A stretch of DNA of 64,000 nucleotides from Leucocoprinus leucothites (GCA_013368445.1 JAACJO010000001.1:2418001-2482000), one strand, 5' to 3'; counted from the first letter of the stretch, positions 33,120-45,098 are shown. Numbers and translations: made by a program. Notes: generated by a model from the sequence alone, not told the origin.

Positions 33120-34400
33120 TTACGATGGCAGCTGGGCGGTTTTTATGTTGAAGGTTACGTACTTACTATGTGCCTCCTTACGTTGTATCACAGATGGACA
33201 TAAATGTGTTCTTTTGTACCTGCTAATAAATTGCCAACACTTGCGGACGATAAGATGTGGGAAAGCCAGGAGAAAATGTTCTTGTTCGTGCTGTATATTT
33301 ATTTTCCGGCTCGCTTCCCTAGGATTTTCTTCCCCGCGATTTGTTCTTATAGTGGCATCGAGTGATGAAGTATTTGAGGCATGGAAACTATTGTTTATAA
33401 CCATGTCCTCGCACTCGAACATCATGGTGGTAAAATTTCCAATAGAGTGTGCGAAACAGGGTAATGAAGACAGGGAGTTTGTGTCGGAGTTAACTAGGCC
33501 TCCAAGATAGATGGAGGACAGTGACTCATCCTCTTGTCCACCAGATGATGTGTGGAAGCGAATGCTTCGGAGTAATAACAAAACCTGAAAAAGTCTATGG
33601 GAACGAGGATGGTCGCAAAGACGAAAATGACAATAATTGAGCCAGCGAAAGCTGAATCTGTTGAAAAGTGAGTGTATTCTGAGTTGGCACCCGACTGTGG
33701 GAGAACTTGTCTTAATACTAATAAATCATAACAACCTGAGCATTTGACGTTTTGTGCGCCCGCTCAGGCCGGGAGACTCGATTTGAACAGCCGTAGATGC
33801 TGAGCTGTTGGAGTGTGAAACCACATCTAGAGTACTTACGTAGGGGACCACATAAACAGCAATCGGGATGTTGCAAGCAATAGTCACGGAATTCCAGGCT
33901 CTATATGCCTTAACTTGGTGCAAACCGAAGTTCTATTACTGATAAGGGTACTCACTAACGTCCGTAGATTGAACTTATTCCATAATTGACTACAGATGGT
34001 GGGCCGTGTGGCACAAAGGCCGTTTGTACTGTTCTGACGAGATAAACACACTTCACAGCCGTTCTGTCGTTAGTAAAAGTGGGGTAACACGAATCTGAAG
34101 GGAATTTAACCTATGTATACTGAGCATTCGGTCAAAGAACGCACCGCTGTGGCTTCAAATGAGAAAATGTCCAGGAAAACTCGGTGAGCTGTGGTGAATT
34201 GATTACCGTCAGTTTATAGGGGCGCTTGAGAGTTTAACAGAAATACCATAGGGCTGAGGTCCGGTCGAACCGCGCTGATTGCCTTATTTAATTGCATGAA
34301 GGAATATGAGGAACGGACGTTCCGTGTAGAGTGATTCAGACACTCGGTGCTTATTGGTGTACTTACTTGGGAATTGAATACTCGTATGCGTAGAGGTCTC
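33120..34400 (-). CDS. DUF6534-like membrane protein (copy C), boundaries uncertain
   Basis: Minus-strand exons resemble copies A and B: YPTFTNDRTAVKCVYLVRTVQTAFVPHG near 33990-34100, a hydrophobic WNSVTIACNIPIAVYVVPY near 33840-33920, a basic loop SGRTKRQMLRL near 33735, and a membrane segment FAGSIIVIFVFATILVPIDFF near 33600-33660. The VYLVxTVQTxF block is shared with copy B, next door in the same orientation, so the two look like a tandem duplication. The first GPM-type micro-exon and the final LGKLY-type segment could not be found, and the last open frame (33120-33581) is Ser/His rich with no clear homology. Either the gene is diverged or it is decaying. Confidence 0.4.
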
Positions 34401-34817
34401 GGTGTGGTGTCATGGGTATCACAAACACATTAATGGATCCGCTGTCTTGATCCCAGCCAATCAAAGTTCGGATTTGGGCACCGAGATTTTTCGCTGGGCG
34501 GCCCGATGTTCAGTACCGGTGTTGCTCTGGGTGTGACCAGGGCTGGCTGGTTCAAAAGGCATTAAAGCTCAAAAGCAGATAGCACCAGAATCAAACATAC
34601 GCATGGATCTGAATTTTCTAGCACGTTCAGTAAACTCCAAGATGGCTGAAACGGGTTGAAGGAGAATGGAATGGGCCATAAAGATTGAAAAGAAACTACT
34701 TGTAGGGTGGTAACGAAGAACAAAGAAGTCCAAACAAACCCACTCAAGGCTGTCAGTGTCCAAGCCTACTGTAAGTTCAAGTTCTACGAGGCTGCTCTCC
34801 CACCAAACGGTAATCCT
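34401..34817. other. Intergenic stretch between DUF6534 copy C and NOSIP
   Basis: About 420 bp, divergent spacer. Minus-strand frames of 61-86 codons overlap the NOSIP start and look like shadows. No motif was recognised. Confidence 0.4.
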
Positions 34818-36157
34818 ATGACGAAACACAGCAAGAATAACACCGCATCTTCAATATTCAGCTACGCAGAACGTAGAAAAACAGAGTATGGCACTCAAAA
34901 GGTACGTCCGCAGTCGTACTCAATCAAACACTACTTAAAGCCCCTCCGCAAAAGCAACGCCTTGGGAATGAGTCTATGCGCCAATTTGATGCATGTGCCC
35001 TTTGCTTAAATCGTGCAAGAGAGCCGCTGGTGTGCAATGAAGGGCATTTGTTCTGCAAGGAGTGTGTTTACACTGACCTATGTAAGCGCCGAGCTGTTGA
35101 TCCTTCAGTTCGTCATAACAAGTCTAGTGACACAAAAAAAGGACATCAAGCGCCAGAAAACGAAACTTGAGGCTTGGAAGCGTGAATACGAGGAGGAAAA
35201 GGCAGGAGCGAAAGAGGCGGCTCGGGAGCGTGTGTTGCTTGAATTCGAGAAGTCTCAACTTGGTTTAGCGGCACGGCCAACCGACGTCAGCACTAAGGCT
35301 CAAAGGGGGACTGAAGAAGGTGTGCCATCTTGAGTACTTGAGTGATGTGGATCTAATCACAATTCCTTCCCATCTCTAGGCCGAGGAACAAAACGGAAAT
35401 TCGAGTTCGACACCTCCGCTGTCGAAAGACTTCAACGCGAGGCCGAGGAGGCCGCTATGCGCAGAATAGAGAAAGAACAAGCGGAGAGCTTGAAGAGCAA
35501 ACTGCCCGATTTTTGGCTACCATCATTGACCCCTACATATACCTCGACTGGCCCTCCAACTTCCCTGGGTCAAGTCAAAATTCAAACGATGTGCCGAGGA
35601 GGAAATCCTACGCATTCTCTATCGTTCGTATCCCACGCTCTCATCCTCAAATGTCGTGCCATGCTCATCCATCCAACAGCTTGAAGTCATTATCTCCCGT
35701 GAAATTCACCTTTCACGAAAGTAGCTCTCGTCGTGGAGGCCCTAACCTGTCCCCCCCAACTGGCTTGGAAGCTGATATTCTAACAGCTGCAACCAAGGAA
35801 GATCAGGATCCCATGTGCCCGTCCTGCAAGAAGCAGCTATCTAACAATATTTTCTTATTTAGTGAATGATTTCCAAATATCAAATTCAGACGAATGCTAA
35901 CTGGGTAAATTAGTCATGAAACCTTGTGGCCACGTCGCCTGTAAAACCTGCACAGATACTCTCGTCCGATCGTCTGGACAATGTGTAGCTTGCGACCAAC
36001 AGCTCAAGTCCCAAGATATACTTGAGCTCAGGCGAGAAGGTGAACAAGAAGTTCATGATGAGATATGAACGCCTCGCTCATGCTATTTCTAGGCACAGGT
36101 TTCGCTGGTGGGGGACTTGCCGAAACTTCCAGAACTGGTGTTGCATTCCAAGGATAG
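34818..36157 (+). CDS. NOSIP-like U-box/RING protein
   Basis: Homologue of nitric oxide synthase-interacting protein, an E3 ligase and spliceosome-associated factor. It starts MTKHSKNNTASSIFSYAERRK, typical of NOSIP (MTRHGKNCTA...). Exon 2 has the first U-box-like half, CALCLNRAREPLVCNEGHLFCKECVYTDL. An alpha-helical coiled region follows (QKKDIKRQKTKLEAWKREYEEEKAGAK), then KRKFEFD and a basic helix. The C-terminal RING-like half reads CPSCKKQL, then across an intron MKPCGHVACKTCTDTLVRSSGQCVACDQQL. The final small exon, read after an intron, gives GTGFAGGGLAETSRTGVAFQG, the conserved NOSIP end. About six introns. The name comes from the animal protein; fungi lack that NOS partner, so a splicing or ubiquitin role is more likely. 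Confidence 0.85.
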
Positions 36158-37026
36158 AAACTGATCTTTTCCTTGCCACTACCAGTGATACATTTCTTTG
36201 TAGTGTGCTTATGGGAACGCGACTGATTTGATCAACAAGACTTACTTTCACAATCTCGCAGCATATCAAATGATACTTCTAACACAACTGTGCAATCATC
36301 TTGTGAAATCAACTTCCAATACAACAGGAGCCCCACTGCCACAAGCCTCCAGAATGTCAAATTTGTTCGGTTCCCCCACTTCGATCGCCGACGTGTGTTA
36401 TGATTTATCAAACATTGGCGCTGGTTTGCTTCCTATTGGACTTCTCTTCTGGCCCTGGGAACCAGTGTCTAAAACCAAGTTAGCCTCAATTACGACCGCT
36501 CCTACGACTCGTGGTGAATATTTCATTGAAGTGGGTGTTGAAATTCAGACTCTCATCAACAGACAACTTCGTTCTCCTTCCATACCGACGACCTTGTGGT
36601 TGCAACCGTGTGACTTGGAAACGAACAGCGCTAATCCTCGGTCTTGAAGGATTTGGTGGAAACAACAAAAGTTGGTTGCACTCCACAGTGTTCTTATCCG
36701 GACGTCCTTCGGCATCGCCTTATGGCAAATTATAGATAGGCATCTGAGGCCTCGACGCCTAAGTGCTCACAATGGTTATGTTCACATGGATGCGCGTCCG
36801 TTCCCTTGGTCTTTCAGCTCTGCAGTGTCGTTCTGCAAGATCCTATCCGATATTTCTATTTTAATCAGTTTGGACTGCATGGGAAGGTATCCACCAGTTT
36901 AGCTCCTTGTACAGGCTCCTTTTCAGATACTTTGGCAGATAAAAGCTGGGGAGGTGGAGCTGTAGCTAGCAGCAAACCCCACCCGTGTCGTTCTCTGCGT
37001 ATATCACCTATCTCCACTCGATCAAC
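36158..37026. other. Intergenic stretch with unassigned open frames
   Basis: About 870 bp before the aspartic protease. A 140-codon frame (36228-36647, including MSNLFGSPTSIADVCYDLSN) and a following one are open, but neither shows motifs, and I could not join them into a known protein. Possibly a lineage-specific or decayed gene. Confidence 0.35.
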
Positions 37027-38725
37027 ATGCGTCTTTCTTTAGGTTTTGTCGCCTTGCTCGCCGTTGTTCCAACACTGGCCAATGTCATTCCTACACGAAT
37101 TGGGACTGTCATTCCTCTTACCAAGCGTGTCAACCTACTTGTCGATGTTGAAGGCGTTGTCAAAGCCAGCGCCCTCCAGGGGCAGCTCAAGAAGGTCACA
37201 AGGCAAGTGCCAGCGACACGGTTTTCCATGGTTTCTAATCATCGCTTTCAAACATTAGTAAAATCTCCCGTGGATTTACAGCATACGAGAAGAACACTGG
37301 CCAACGCCATCCCGCCCAGTCGCAAGCTGTTCAACGGAGGGCTGGCACTGGTTCTGATGCTCTAACCGATGATCAAGAAGCGCTGTGGCATGGAACAATC
37401 TCAGTTGGCACACCTCCTAAGGACTTCACTGGTTAGCCGAACAGCACCTATATCCATGATGAACAGCAGCTGATATCAATAATGCAGTTGATTTTGATAC
37501 GGGTATGTTCTCGAACGATGATTCTAATGCGTCACAGAAATAGTAATAATGCATACGCTCCTCTTAGGAAGCAGTGATCTATTCTTGCCTGGAACAGATT
37601 GCGGCAGCACTTGCCAAGGGCACGCGAAATATGATACTTCTGCAAGCTCAACTGCTCAAGATCAGGGACGGACTTTTAGCCTCGCGTTCGGCGATGGCTC
37701 GACTGTTCAGGGCGATGTGTTCACTGATACCGTCACCATCGCCGGTCTCACGGTAAGTTTGATGCTGGTCATCATAACCTCGATATATATATATTAATAC
37801 GCGTGATGACAGGCAACGGATCAAGCTGTTGGCTCTGCAAGGCAATACTCGACAGGTTTTGAAGCCGACCAATTCCCGCCCGATGGCCTGATGGGCATGG
37901 GATTCCCTGAGATTTCAGAGTTTCAGGCAAACCCATTCTTCCAAACCTTAGTAGCTCAACAAAAAACCACCAGTTCTCAGTTCAGCTTCAAGCTTGCTGA
38001 ATCTGGTTCTGAGCTTTTCCTGGGTGGTGCGAACTCAGACCTTTTCACAGGGGAGTTCACGAATATCGAGGTTACACAACAGGTATGCTTGACCAACATC
38101 GTCATCGCGTGCAACCGCGTTGGGCTTGCTCACAATGAATCACAGGGCTTCTGGCAAGTGGCCTTGGACTCGGTAGACGTTGGTGGAACTGCGGCTGTCT
38201 CGGGAGTGGATGCTATCATCGACACGGGAACTACTCTCATTGTGGCACCTCAAGCCGATGTCGCTCGTTTCTACAAAGCCATTCCTGGATCTCAAGATGC
38301 ATCACAAACAATAGGCGATGGATTCTTCACTTGTGGGCTCATCTCCATCAAAGTTCCTCCTGTTCTGAATGCTGATCAGAGCTTGTTTAGTCCCATGCGA
38401 CTCAAATCCGCAAGTCAGCTTGACTTTTGGAGGAAAGGCATTCGCCATTTCTGCCGATACGTTTAACCTTGGTCAAGTGTCCCAAGGTTCTTCGGATTGT
38501 GTTGGCGGTATTGCTGGTACCACTAACATCGATTGTACGTTGAATTCCATCTATCATTCAATCACGACTAATTGTTGGTGCAGTCTGGGTGGTTGGAGAT
38601 GTTTTCCTAAGAAACTTCTACACCAGTAGGTTTTCTCTAAGACTTTACTGGCGTGACATACTCATCAATATTTCTCAGGGTTTGATGTTGGTAACAGACA
38701 AGTTGGATTTGCGGATTTGGCGTAA
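37027..38725 (+). CDS. Secreted aspartic protease (pepsin A1 family)
   Basis: Signal peptide MRLSLGFVALLAVVPTLANV, then a propeptide, then the mature enzyme. The two catalytic aspartates are VDFDTGSSDLF (first lobe) and AIIDTGTTLIV (second lobe). Between them are the flap (FGDGSTVQGD) and DGLMGMGFP. A C-terminal disulfide region follows, and the last exons give NIDFWVVGDVFLRNFYT-RFDVGNRQVGFADLA, the conserved family end. The second lobe runs DSNPQVSLTFGGKAFAISA. Six or more introns of 50-65 nt; the exon phases fit GT-AG joins. Such polyporopepsin-like enzymes degrade extracellular protein in wood and litter fungi. The start is the Met opening the signal peptide. Confidence 0.9.
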
Positions 38726-38839
38726 GCCTCCCGGGACGAGCTTTACCTCCTGCCCGATATTTTTCTTATGATGTGCTTATCGGTTAATGTTGTACAAAAG
38801 ACATTGTTCTATGTGTAGTCGATAGCGGGGAATGATTTA

Positions 38840-39565
38840 TCACTTTCGATTCTGAACGCGAACACGTGGGTCAGCTTTCTCGCTGCGCTTGCGGAGCTTC
38901 TCCTGGCGCTTGCTAGCTGGCTGATTGTCCACCTGTGAATCTTGTGGAGCTGAGGAGCGTCCTAAAAGATACGGAGATATTGCGGAGGACCATAACTTGA
39001 ACATCGCAAAAAGAGGAATCTGGGGTCATGTTCCAAGGAAATTAGAGCCGAGGAATTCCAACACATATGCCGGTCATCTGACGCACCACCGTGTACAACA
39101 ACCAGAACCATTCACCAAAGGCCCCACTACCAATCTGACAAGCCCCTTTACACACCTTAAGCTTTGTTCACAAGCGGCGTGAGGGTGTCAAAACGTACAT
39201 GTTATATATAGGATGTCAAAACACCACTCAGTTACGCCGGTTTGGCTGAGGTCTTCGCCATAAGAAAGCAATGTGCCAGTCGTAGGATCACGTCTGGGAG
39301 TACCAATCTTGATAAGGTAGTTTGACAAAAAGAGAGAAGGGAAGAATGTGACAATATAGAGGGCAAGGGATGTTTTTGAAGGTGGTAAAGAGCTGCGTCT
39401 AAATAGGAAACGTAGCACGAGGGAGATGATGGTGGGCACGATCATGCCGAGTTTGAGAGTCTTGACGGCGGTTTCATTCTGTTGTGCTGGACGGAAATTG
39501 TCGGTGAAGGATGCATCATAGGAGATCAAGGACGTACCAATGCGCTTCGCAGAGGCGTTAGCCAT
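38840..39565 (-). CDS. SND2: SND2/TMEM208 SRP-independent ER targeting protein
   Basis: Small membrane protein of the TMEM208/Snd2 family, part of the SND pathway that delivers proteins to the ER without SRP. The first exon reads MANASAKRIGTSLISYD, then QNETAVKTLKLGMIVPTIISLVLRFLF and LALYIVTFFPSLFLSNYLIKIG, two or more hydrophobic helices, followed by RRDPTTGTLLSYGEDLSQ. The last exon ends KRQEKLRKRSEKADPRVRVQNRK, a basic cytosolic tail like that of TMEM208 (SKRQxKxxKR). At least one intron. It is divergent from the Myb-like gene, with 217 bp between starts and a CACGTG at 39656-39661. Confidence 0.82.
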
Positions 39566-39655
39566 TTTAATGAATGTCGAAGTTGGTAGTGACGCAGAAA
39601 GCCGTTGAATTCACGAGGCCTGACGACTTGCGCCAAAAATCAATTTGACCAGAGT

Positions 39656-39661
39656 CACGTG
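39656..39661. promoter_or_regulatory. CACGTG box in SND2/Myb divergent promoter
   Basis: Perfect CACGTG, 91 bp from the SND2 ATG and 122 bp from the Myb-gene ATG. Confidence 0.4.
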
Positions 39662-39782
39662 CTTGATCGGAACTGTCATTGGAGTGCAGGGACGGTGAGG
39701 GTCCTCGATCAAGTACCATTTCCAATTCTTGCCATGTTGCACCCTGCTATACTAGTGCTGGACCTCTGAAATTACGATCACA

Positions 39783-42608
39783 ATGGCGGCGACTACCTTC
39801 ATGAATACGAAACCGCTGATACAGAAGGCTATACAGTCTAACTTGCAAATTCAAAAAGCTCTGAGCACAGAAGCAACGCAATTGGAAGCGCAACTGAAGG
39901 AACTTGACGAGCTCATCGTATGGCCCCCCTTTTCTGAAGTTTGTTGACACCCTGATCGCGAAGTAGGACAGGGTGAACAATGCCGTGACTTCTGAGGAGG
40001 TCCCCGTCGCAGCTTTTGAAGGAGAATTCCAAGTACCAGGTTCGAAAAGAGCGAGTGGTCCCATTCCATCTTTTGAGCTGTTGTCACAAGTGTGTGGCAT
40101 TGTTTTATGACGACTCCTCAGAGCTGAACGCGTTGTAGGAATCACCTTTCTATCAGGAGGCATCTCAGCGCGCACATTATTTACGATGGACAAGCGCGCG
40201 CCCAAGTACGTCTTCCGTATGGTTTGCTATTAAAATCATTGATTGATGGTGCTCAGTCAAAGGGAAAGAAGCTGACGTCTTGGCTGATGCTGTGAAGAAG
40301 GAAAACATGCGTTTGGAGGCATACAGGGCTCGAGATGAGTAAGTTGACACCTCCATCTATCTATCATTTGCACCCTCATTCAGACGGCAGTCCCACAGCC
40401 CCACCCCTTGATATTGTGAACAACATCCAGGAAATCAACTGGTCTATTGTAGCAGAGAAGGTCTCCGATCAGTCGAGTATCAAGCGAACACCCGAAGAGT
40501 GTCGGATTCAGTGGGTCGGGAATCTTCACCCAAAAGTTAACCATGGAGGTTGGACACAAGAGGAGCTCGACAGGTTGCATGATTTGACCGCAAATGAACT
40601 TGCAACAGGAGGAAAAATCAATTGGGCAAGAGTCGCACAGGACCTTGGGGTTCGTTTTACCATATAACCCTGACAAACTTAATTTCTGAAATATCCGACC
40701 GTAGACGAATCGCATCCCGATAGATTGCATGAAACAAGCGACGACGAAACCTCGACACCATTGGGATACCCTGAACGACCAGAAGCTACGAGAGGCAGTG
40801 CAATTATTCGGAACGAACAACTGGAATCTTGGTATGACTATTCTTTGCAACCTATCACAGCTGCGAAACTCATGTTTGTTTGTTTCCTCATCTCCAGTGG
40901 CGCGTCACGTTTCCCCGTATGCGACAACTTCACAATGCCAAACACGCTATGTTCGTTCGGTCGATCCAAAAATCAAACGCGGTACATGGTCCAGTGAAGA
41001 AGATGAGCGGCTTCGAAAGGCAGTTGCGGTATTTGGAAATTCATGGATCGACGTTGCAGGTGTGCTTCCTGGACGAACGAACGAACAATGCAGAGAACGT
41101 TGGGGCGAAGTTAGCTCGAACCGTGGTGGGAAGGGAGATTGGTCACCAGAGGAAGATCAACAGCTTTTGGACCTCGTGAAAGAGCTGGGAAACAAATGGA
41201 AGGCGATCAGTGCGAAGATAGGTGGTGGCAGGACTGGACCTCATGTGAGTTTGTCTTGCAGTAGAGTTCTTATTGCTTTGGCTCAGGTTTTTGCTAGTGT
41301 CGGATTCGTTATGACAAACTAATAAGAATGCGTGCCAAGCAAGCGGAAGAAGCTGTAGCAGTAGCTGCGTTGGGAGTGGGTCCGTCCCAAGTTCCTCTCC
41401 CAACTATTCCAGCCATTCCTCCAGTTACAACACCTCGAGGCGCCGATGTCCCTGCTCCCGTGACTGCTCAACTCAAACTTCAACGAGGAAAAAATCCAAA
41501 GACAGTAAAGGTTCCGGTTGCTGAAGAAGATCGGGAACCGACGGCATCCACGCGGGATGAATCTACCAGGGGCCAACCACAAGAATCCGCGAAAACCATA
41601 CTCCCGAATCGACCCAGACCGAGACCTAGACCGGCAGGGAAGAGCAAAGGGAAGGAAAGGGCGACTCATGAGGTTACACCTGACATGGGACTAGTTGCCT
41701 CCGAACAGTCAACAACCTCTACTGACCAGCCACCAATTCCACTAGAGGCAGAGAGACATCTAACTGAGGCTCAGCTTCAGGTTCAGCCTGAAGCACAACA
41801 ACCAGTGACTCGGACAGGTGCCGCCACTTCTGCTAGTCCCTCTCATGGTGGAACGGTTACCTCATCTCAGCCTGAGGTCACTCAAAACGAGAGTCCACCT
41901 GTTGCACAACCTTCACCGTATGTTTCCACAGGGAACGGAGAACGTACCCAAGAACAAATCGATGCAATCGAGACTGATACCACGAACCGAGACGAAAACA
42001 TCAAACAAAGCGAAGGAGGAAAACGTAAACGCGACGATTCAGGCAAGGGTATTGAAGATGAATCAACATCTAATGCGACATCGCCTCGGCGGAGTTTGAG
42101 GAAGAAGCAGAAGGTAGTAGCAAATTCTGGCGCAGAGACTCAATCAGAGGCTAGTAGCTCTCAAGCTCGGACCCAGTATGGTGCTCAGCAACCAACAGAG
42201 GGCAAGAGTGCTAACGAGGATCAAACCACCGTGGAGATTACCTTAGCGAGGGGAAGGGGTAGGGGTAGGGGTAGGGGCGGTGGGAGAGGACGGGGACGAG
42301 GGAGAGAAAGAGGTGGGGGCTTGGCTGCAGCTTCAGGCGAAGGACGCACCACCAGCGAAGGAGAGAACAATGTTGAGCAAGGTTCAGCTCAACTTAGGTC
42401 AGAAGTACAAGTACCTCCCCCTGATCAAGAAAATACGCCAGGTGAACCAGGAGAATCTGGTGAATTGACCGCTGGAGAAGGAGCTGAACAATTTGGGAGG
42501 AGCGAAGGACGAGGAAGGAGAAGAGGACGCGGCCGTGGACGTGTTCGTGGTGGTAGCACTTCGGACAGTCAACCACTACGAAGGTCTTCGAGGACAGCTA
42601 ATGCTTGA
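39783..42608 (+). CDS. Multi-Myb (SNAPC4-like) DNA-binding protein with RGG/AT-hook tail
   Basis: The N-terminus has a coiled-coil segment (IQKALSTEATQLEAQLKELDEL). Tandem Myb/SANT repeats follow: INWSIVAEKVSDQ with IQWVGNLHPKVNHGGWTQEELDRL, INWARVAQDLGTNRI, HHWDTLNDQKLREAVQLFGTNNW, KRGTWSSEEDERLRKAVAVFGNSWIDVAGVLPGRTNEQCRERW, and KGDWSPEEDQQLLDLVKELGNKWKAISAKIGGGRTG. Four or five Myb repeats plus an N-terminal half repeat recall SNAPC4, which activates snRNA genes, rather than c-Myb. The large last exon is disordered, with KRKRDD, an SPRRSLRKKQK basic motif, and a long (RG)n region near 42250-42320 ending in more RGRR. Seven or so introns. The precise SNAPC4 assignment is inference. Confidence 0.6.
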
Positions 42609-42783
42609 ATAGTTCGACTTTCACTCTTGTAGCACTAAGATAATCGTAATAAATGAGTTATTATTCGTAGAGTCATACAACACAGACGCCAAGAGCATCG
42701 TAGGATAAGATGAAGTCTACAAAAATAATACAATCGATGTCCCCACACCAGAAATACCAAAAGGATGTTTGATTCTGAGTAGG

Positions 42784-44057
42784 TCACTGACTACCGATTT
42801 TCCAGCGCTTCCGTGGGTGCAAGCCCGCCTCCCAATTGACAATATGCCCCAACAACTCAGCATCTTCATGACCCGTACTATCCTCCGTAGCCAACAAAAG
42901 GTTCTTGAGCGATTCTTGAACCAAGCCCGCAGTTTTGAGTTTCTTCTCGAGTGAAGGCAAAGCTGCTTTTTTCGGTGGAGAAGCCTGAATTGAAACGGGG
43001 TGAGCATTCATATACATAAGACGTGAGGTAAAAGGACGAATTCAGGCAAATGGGAGAGTGAAGCGTGAAGTACGTACAGGAGTTTGAAGGTATGTGTGTT
43101 TGGGAGGAAGTTGTGGAAAGTATGGAGGAAGACCGCGGAGTGTAGTTGGGATTATGGGGGACCGGATTCGTCGTCTGATGCTAAGAGTTCTGGAGAGGAT
43201 GAGCGAGAGGCAGAGAATGTGAGTTTGGTTGGAGAGAGTCTGAATTCTGTTTCGGAATTGAGTAAAGGGATAATTCGGACAGAGAGATGGGTATGGACGT
43301 ACTGCGCTTGAGTCGTTTCTTTGACGTGGGCGCGGGGATTGCAGGATTGGGTTGAGAGTCTGTAGATGCGTTTGGTGCAGGGCTAGAGGTAGTAACAGAT
43401 GGATGGAGTCCACGTCGTTTCTTGGCGAGTGGGTAGAGTTCTTTTGGCTCAACGCCGAAATCGTTTAAAGTGACGAGAAGATCCGAGGTTATTGCTCCTG
43501 CTCGATTCGCAAGGTTGGCATACTCATGCGCGCGCTCAAACAGTTGTTGAATATCTAAATCCCCAGTATTAAGTTCAATCTAGTAAGAATCTGAAAGGGA
43601 AGGGAAAAACGCGTACAAGCTACAGTTTCGACTTCCAACCTCCACATACTCTGTGCATCAGCACTCTCAAATCCAATATCCATAAGTTCATTCTCAATTA
43701 ATCTTCTCAGTGTCCGTTGAGCTATAACAGGTGTAATAGCAGGTTCAGGTGGAGAAGGGGTCTTGCAGGTGCAGGATTCGTCTGTCTCAATTGTTGTTGG
43801 AGCTGAAGCTGCTGCTGCTGCTGTTGTTGTTGTTGATATCCATCGCTTGTGGTGATAGCGGTTGGATATGGATTGTAATATGATGATGTTGGTTGGCCGG
43901 GGATGGATACGGTTAGTGGGAGTGTGACTGGGACATTGGGGTAGTGGTTTGGGTAGTGTTGTTGGACGGAAGGAGAAGTGGTTGGGTCGGTTGGTGTGGG
44001 TGTAGGTGTGTAGCTCGTATATTGGACTGTTGGGGGACCGGGAGTGGAAGTGGACAT
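42784..44057 (-). CDS. TAF8: TFIID subunit TAF8 (Bromo_TP histone fold)
   Basis: Starts MSTSTPGPPTVQYT. The histone-fold block follows an intron: ITPVIAQRTLRRLIENELMDIGFESADAQSMWRLEVETVAC, then LFERAHEYANLANRAGAITSDLLVTLNDFGV. After KKRRGLHPS comes LRGLPPYFPQLPPKHTYLQTP, the TAF8 signature, then PKKAALPSLEKKLKTAGLVQESLKNLLLATED, LLGHIVNWE and RKRWKIGSQ. TAF8 pairs with TAF10 inside TFIID. To join the first exon to the histone fold in frame, an intron from 43910 to 43762 must be used; it contains a CAA/CAG run that would otherwise read as polyglutamine. It is divergent from FMN1, with 167 bp between starts. Confidence 0.82.
43762..43910 (-). other. Probable TAF8 intron 1 containing CAA/CAG repeats
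   Basis: The GTATCC donor and GCAAG acceptor give a 149-nt intron, 2 mod 3, that puts the Pro-rich first exon in frame with the histone fold. Reading through it instead gives polyGln and Leu/Gln, then a stop before the fold. Confidence 0.5.
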
Positions 44058-44223
44058 GGTTGAAAGTGAGGTGTGCTTGATCGCGGCTATAAACAGGTGA
44101 GCCTTTTTGGATTATTTTGTGATGATTTCTGATTTGTGATGAAGTTCAGCCTCGGCGCGGGTACATTTCATCTTATCTTTCCTATCTTTCTCTCTCTTGA
44201 CCTCCCTCCATAGACTGAGGACC

Positions 44224-44975
44224 ATGTCGTCCGTAGAGGTATCCACTCATGATGAGCACTCCGCAGCGCCTTTCCAGACTGAAGAATTCAGACATTCGAG
44301 GCCAACAATTGTAGGCCCTGAGAACCCCGAGTCGCCGTTCCCGATTAGACTTGCTGGACCAGTGCAAAAGGGATTTGGAAGAGGTGGAAAGGATTTAGGA
44401 TGTCCTACTGGTATGTAGGTATGATTATCTTCACGAGGGAGGGACTGAAGGAAAGAATTGTTTCCAGCCAACTTGCCGGATGACTCCACAGAGGAGATGA
44501 CTGCTGTTGCGAGGACGGGTGTATATTATGGCTACGCACAGGTGATACCACCGCAGGACAAGGTCGCAGAATTTGGAAAGGAAGAGTTGGCTGTATTGCC
44601 GATGGTGATGAGTATGGGCTTTAACCCGTTCTACGATAATAAAAAGTTAACCGCGGTGTGTAAATGGTGTTATACTCCCAATTCCGAACTCGTAGCTCAT
44701 CTAGTCAAATACAGGAAATCCATATCATGCATTCATTTCAGAGAGACTTTTATGGCTATGAAATGCGTGCTATTGTTCTCGGGTATATTCGTCCAGAGTT
44801 GAACTATACCTCTCGAGGTAAGGAAAGTGTGTAGTATCCGGGATCGACTGAACAGCAGAGTATTACAGAGGCGCTAATAGACGATATCGACACCGACAAA
44901 CGCGTTGCGTTGCGATGCTTGGAGCGACCGGGATACCAGAAGTATGCAACGGACGATCACTTCAAGCTAGAGTAG
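44224..44975 (+). CDS. FMN1: Riboflavin kinase
   Basis: Flavokinase that makes FMN from riboflavin and ATP. The motif-rich core begins [37 protein letters not shown], continuing after an intron with the flavokinase PTAN (T at the join, then ANLPDDS). Next are [23 protein letters not shown] and, after introns, [20 protein letters not shown]. The last exon gives [25 protein letters not shown]. Four introns of 50-65 nt. About 200 residues, normal for eukaryotic monofunctional RFK. It converges on the uS11m gene (123 bp between stops). Confidence 0.88.
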
Positions 44976-45098
44976 AGTTGACTGGATTAGATGTAGATGC
45001 TCGAATATTATTGATGAATAAAGTCTATGAAATAAAACCAGCTGAGAAGCGTGAGCTGGATGTCACAGCTAGTGAAATAAATAAGGACATACCATTTA

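Noticed and set aside
42252..42285. GGGGTA runs as a telomere-like repeat
   Set aside because: They are in frame inside the Myb gene and explained by Arg-Gly coding; too short for telomeric DNA.
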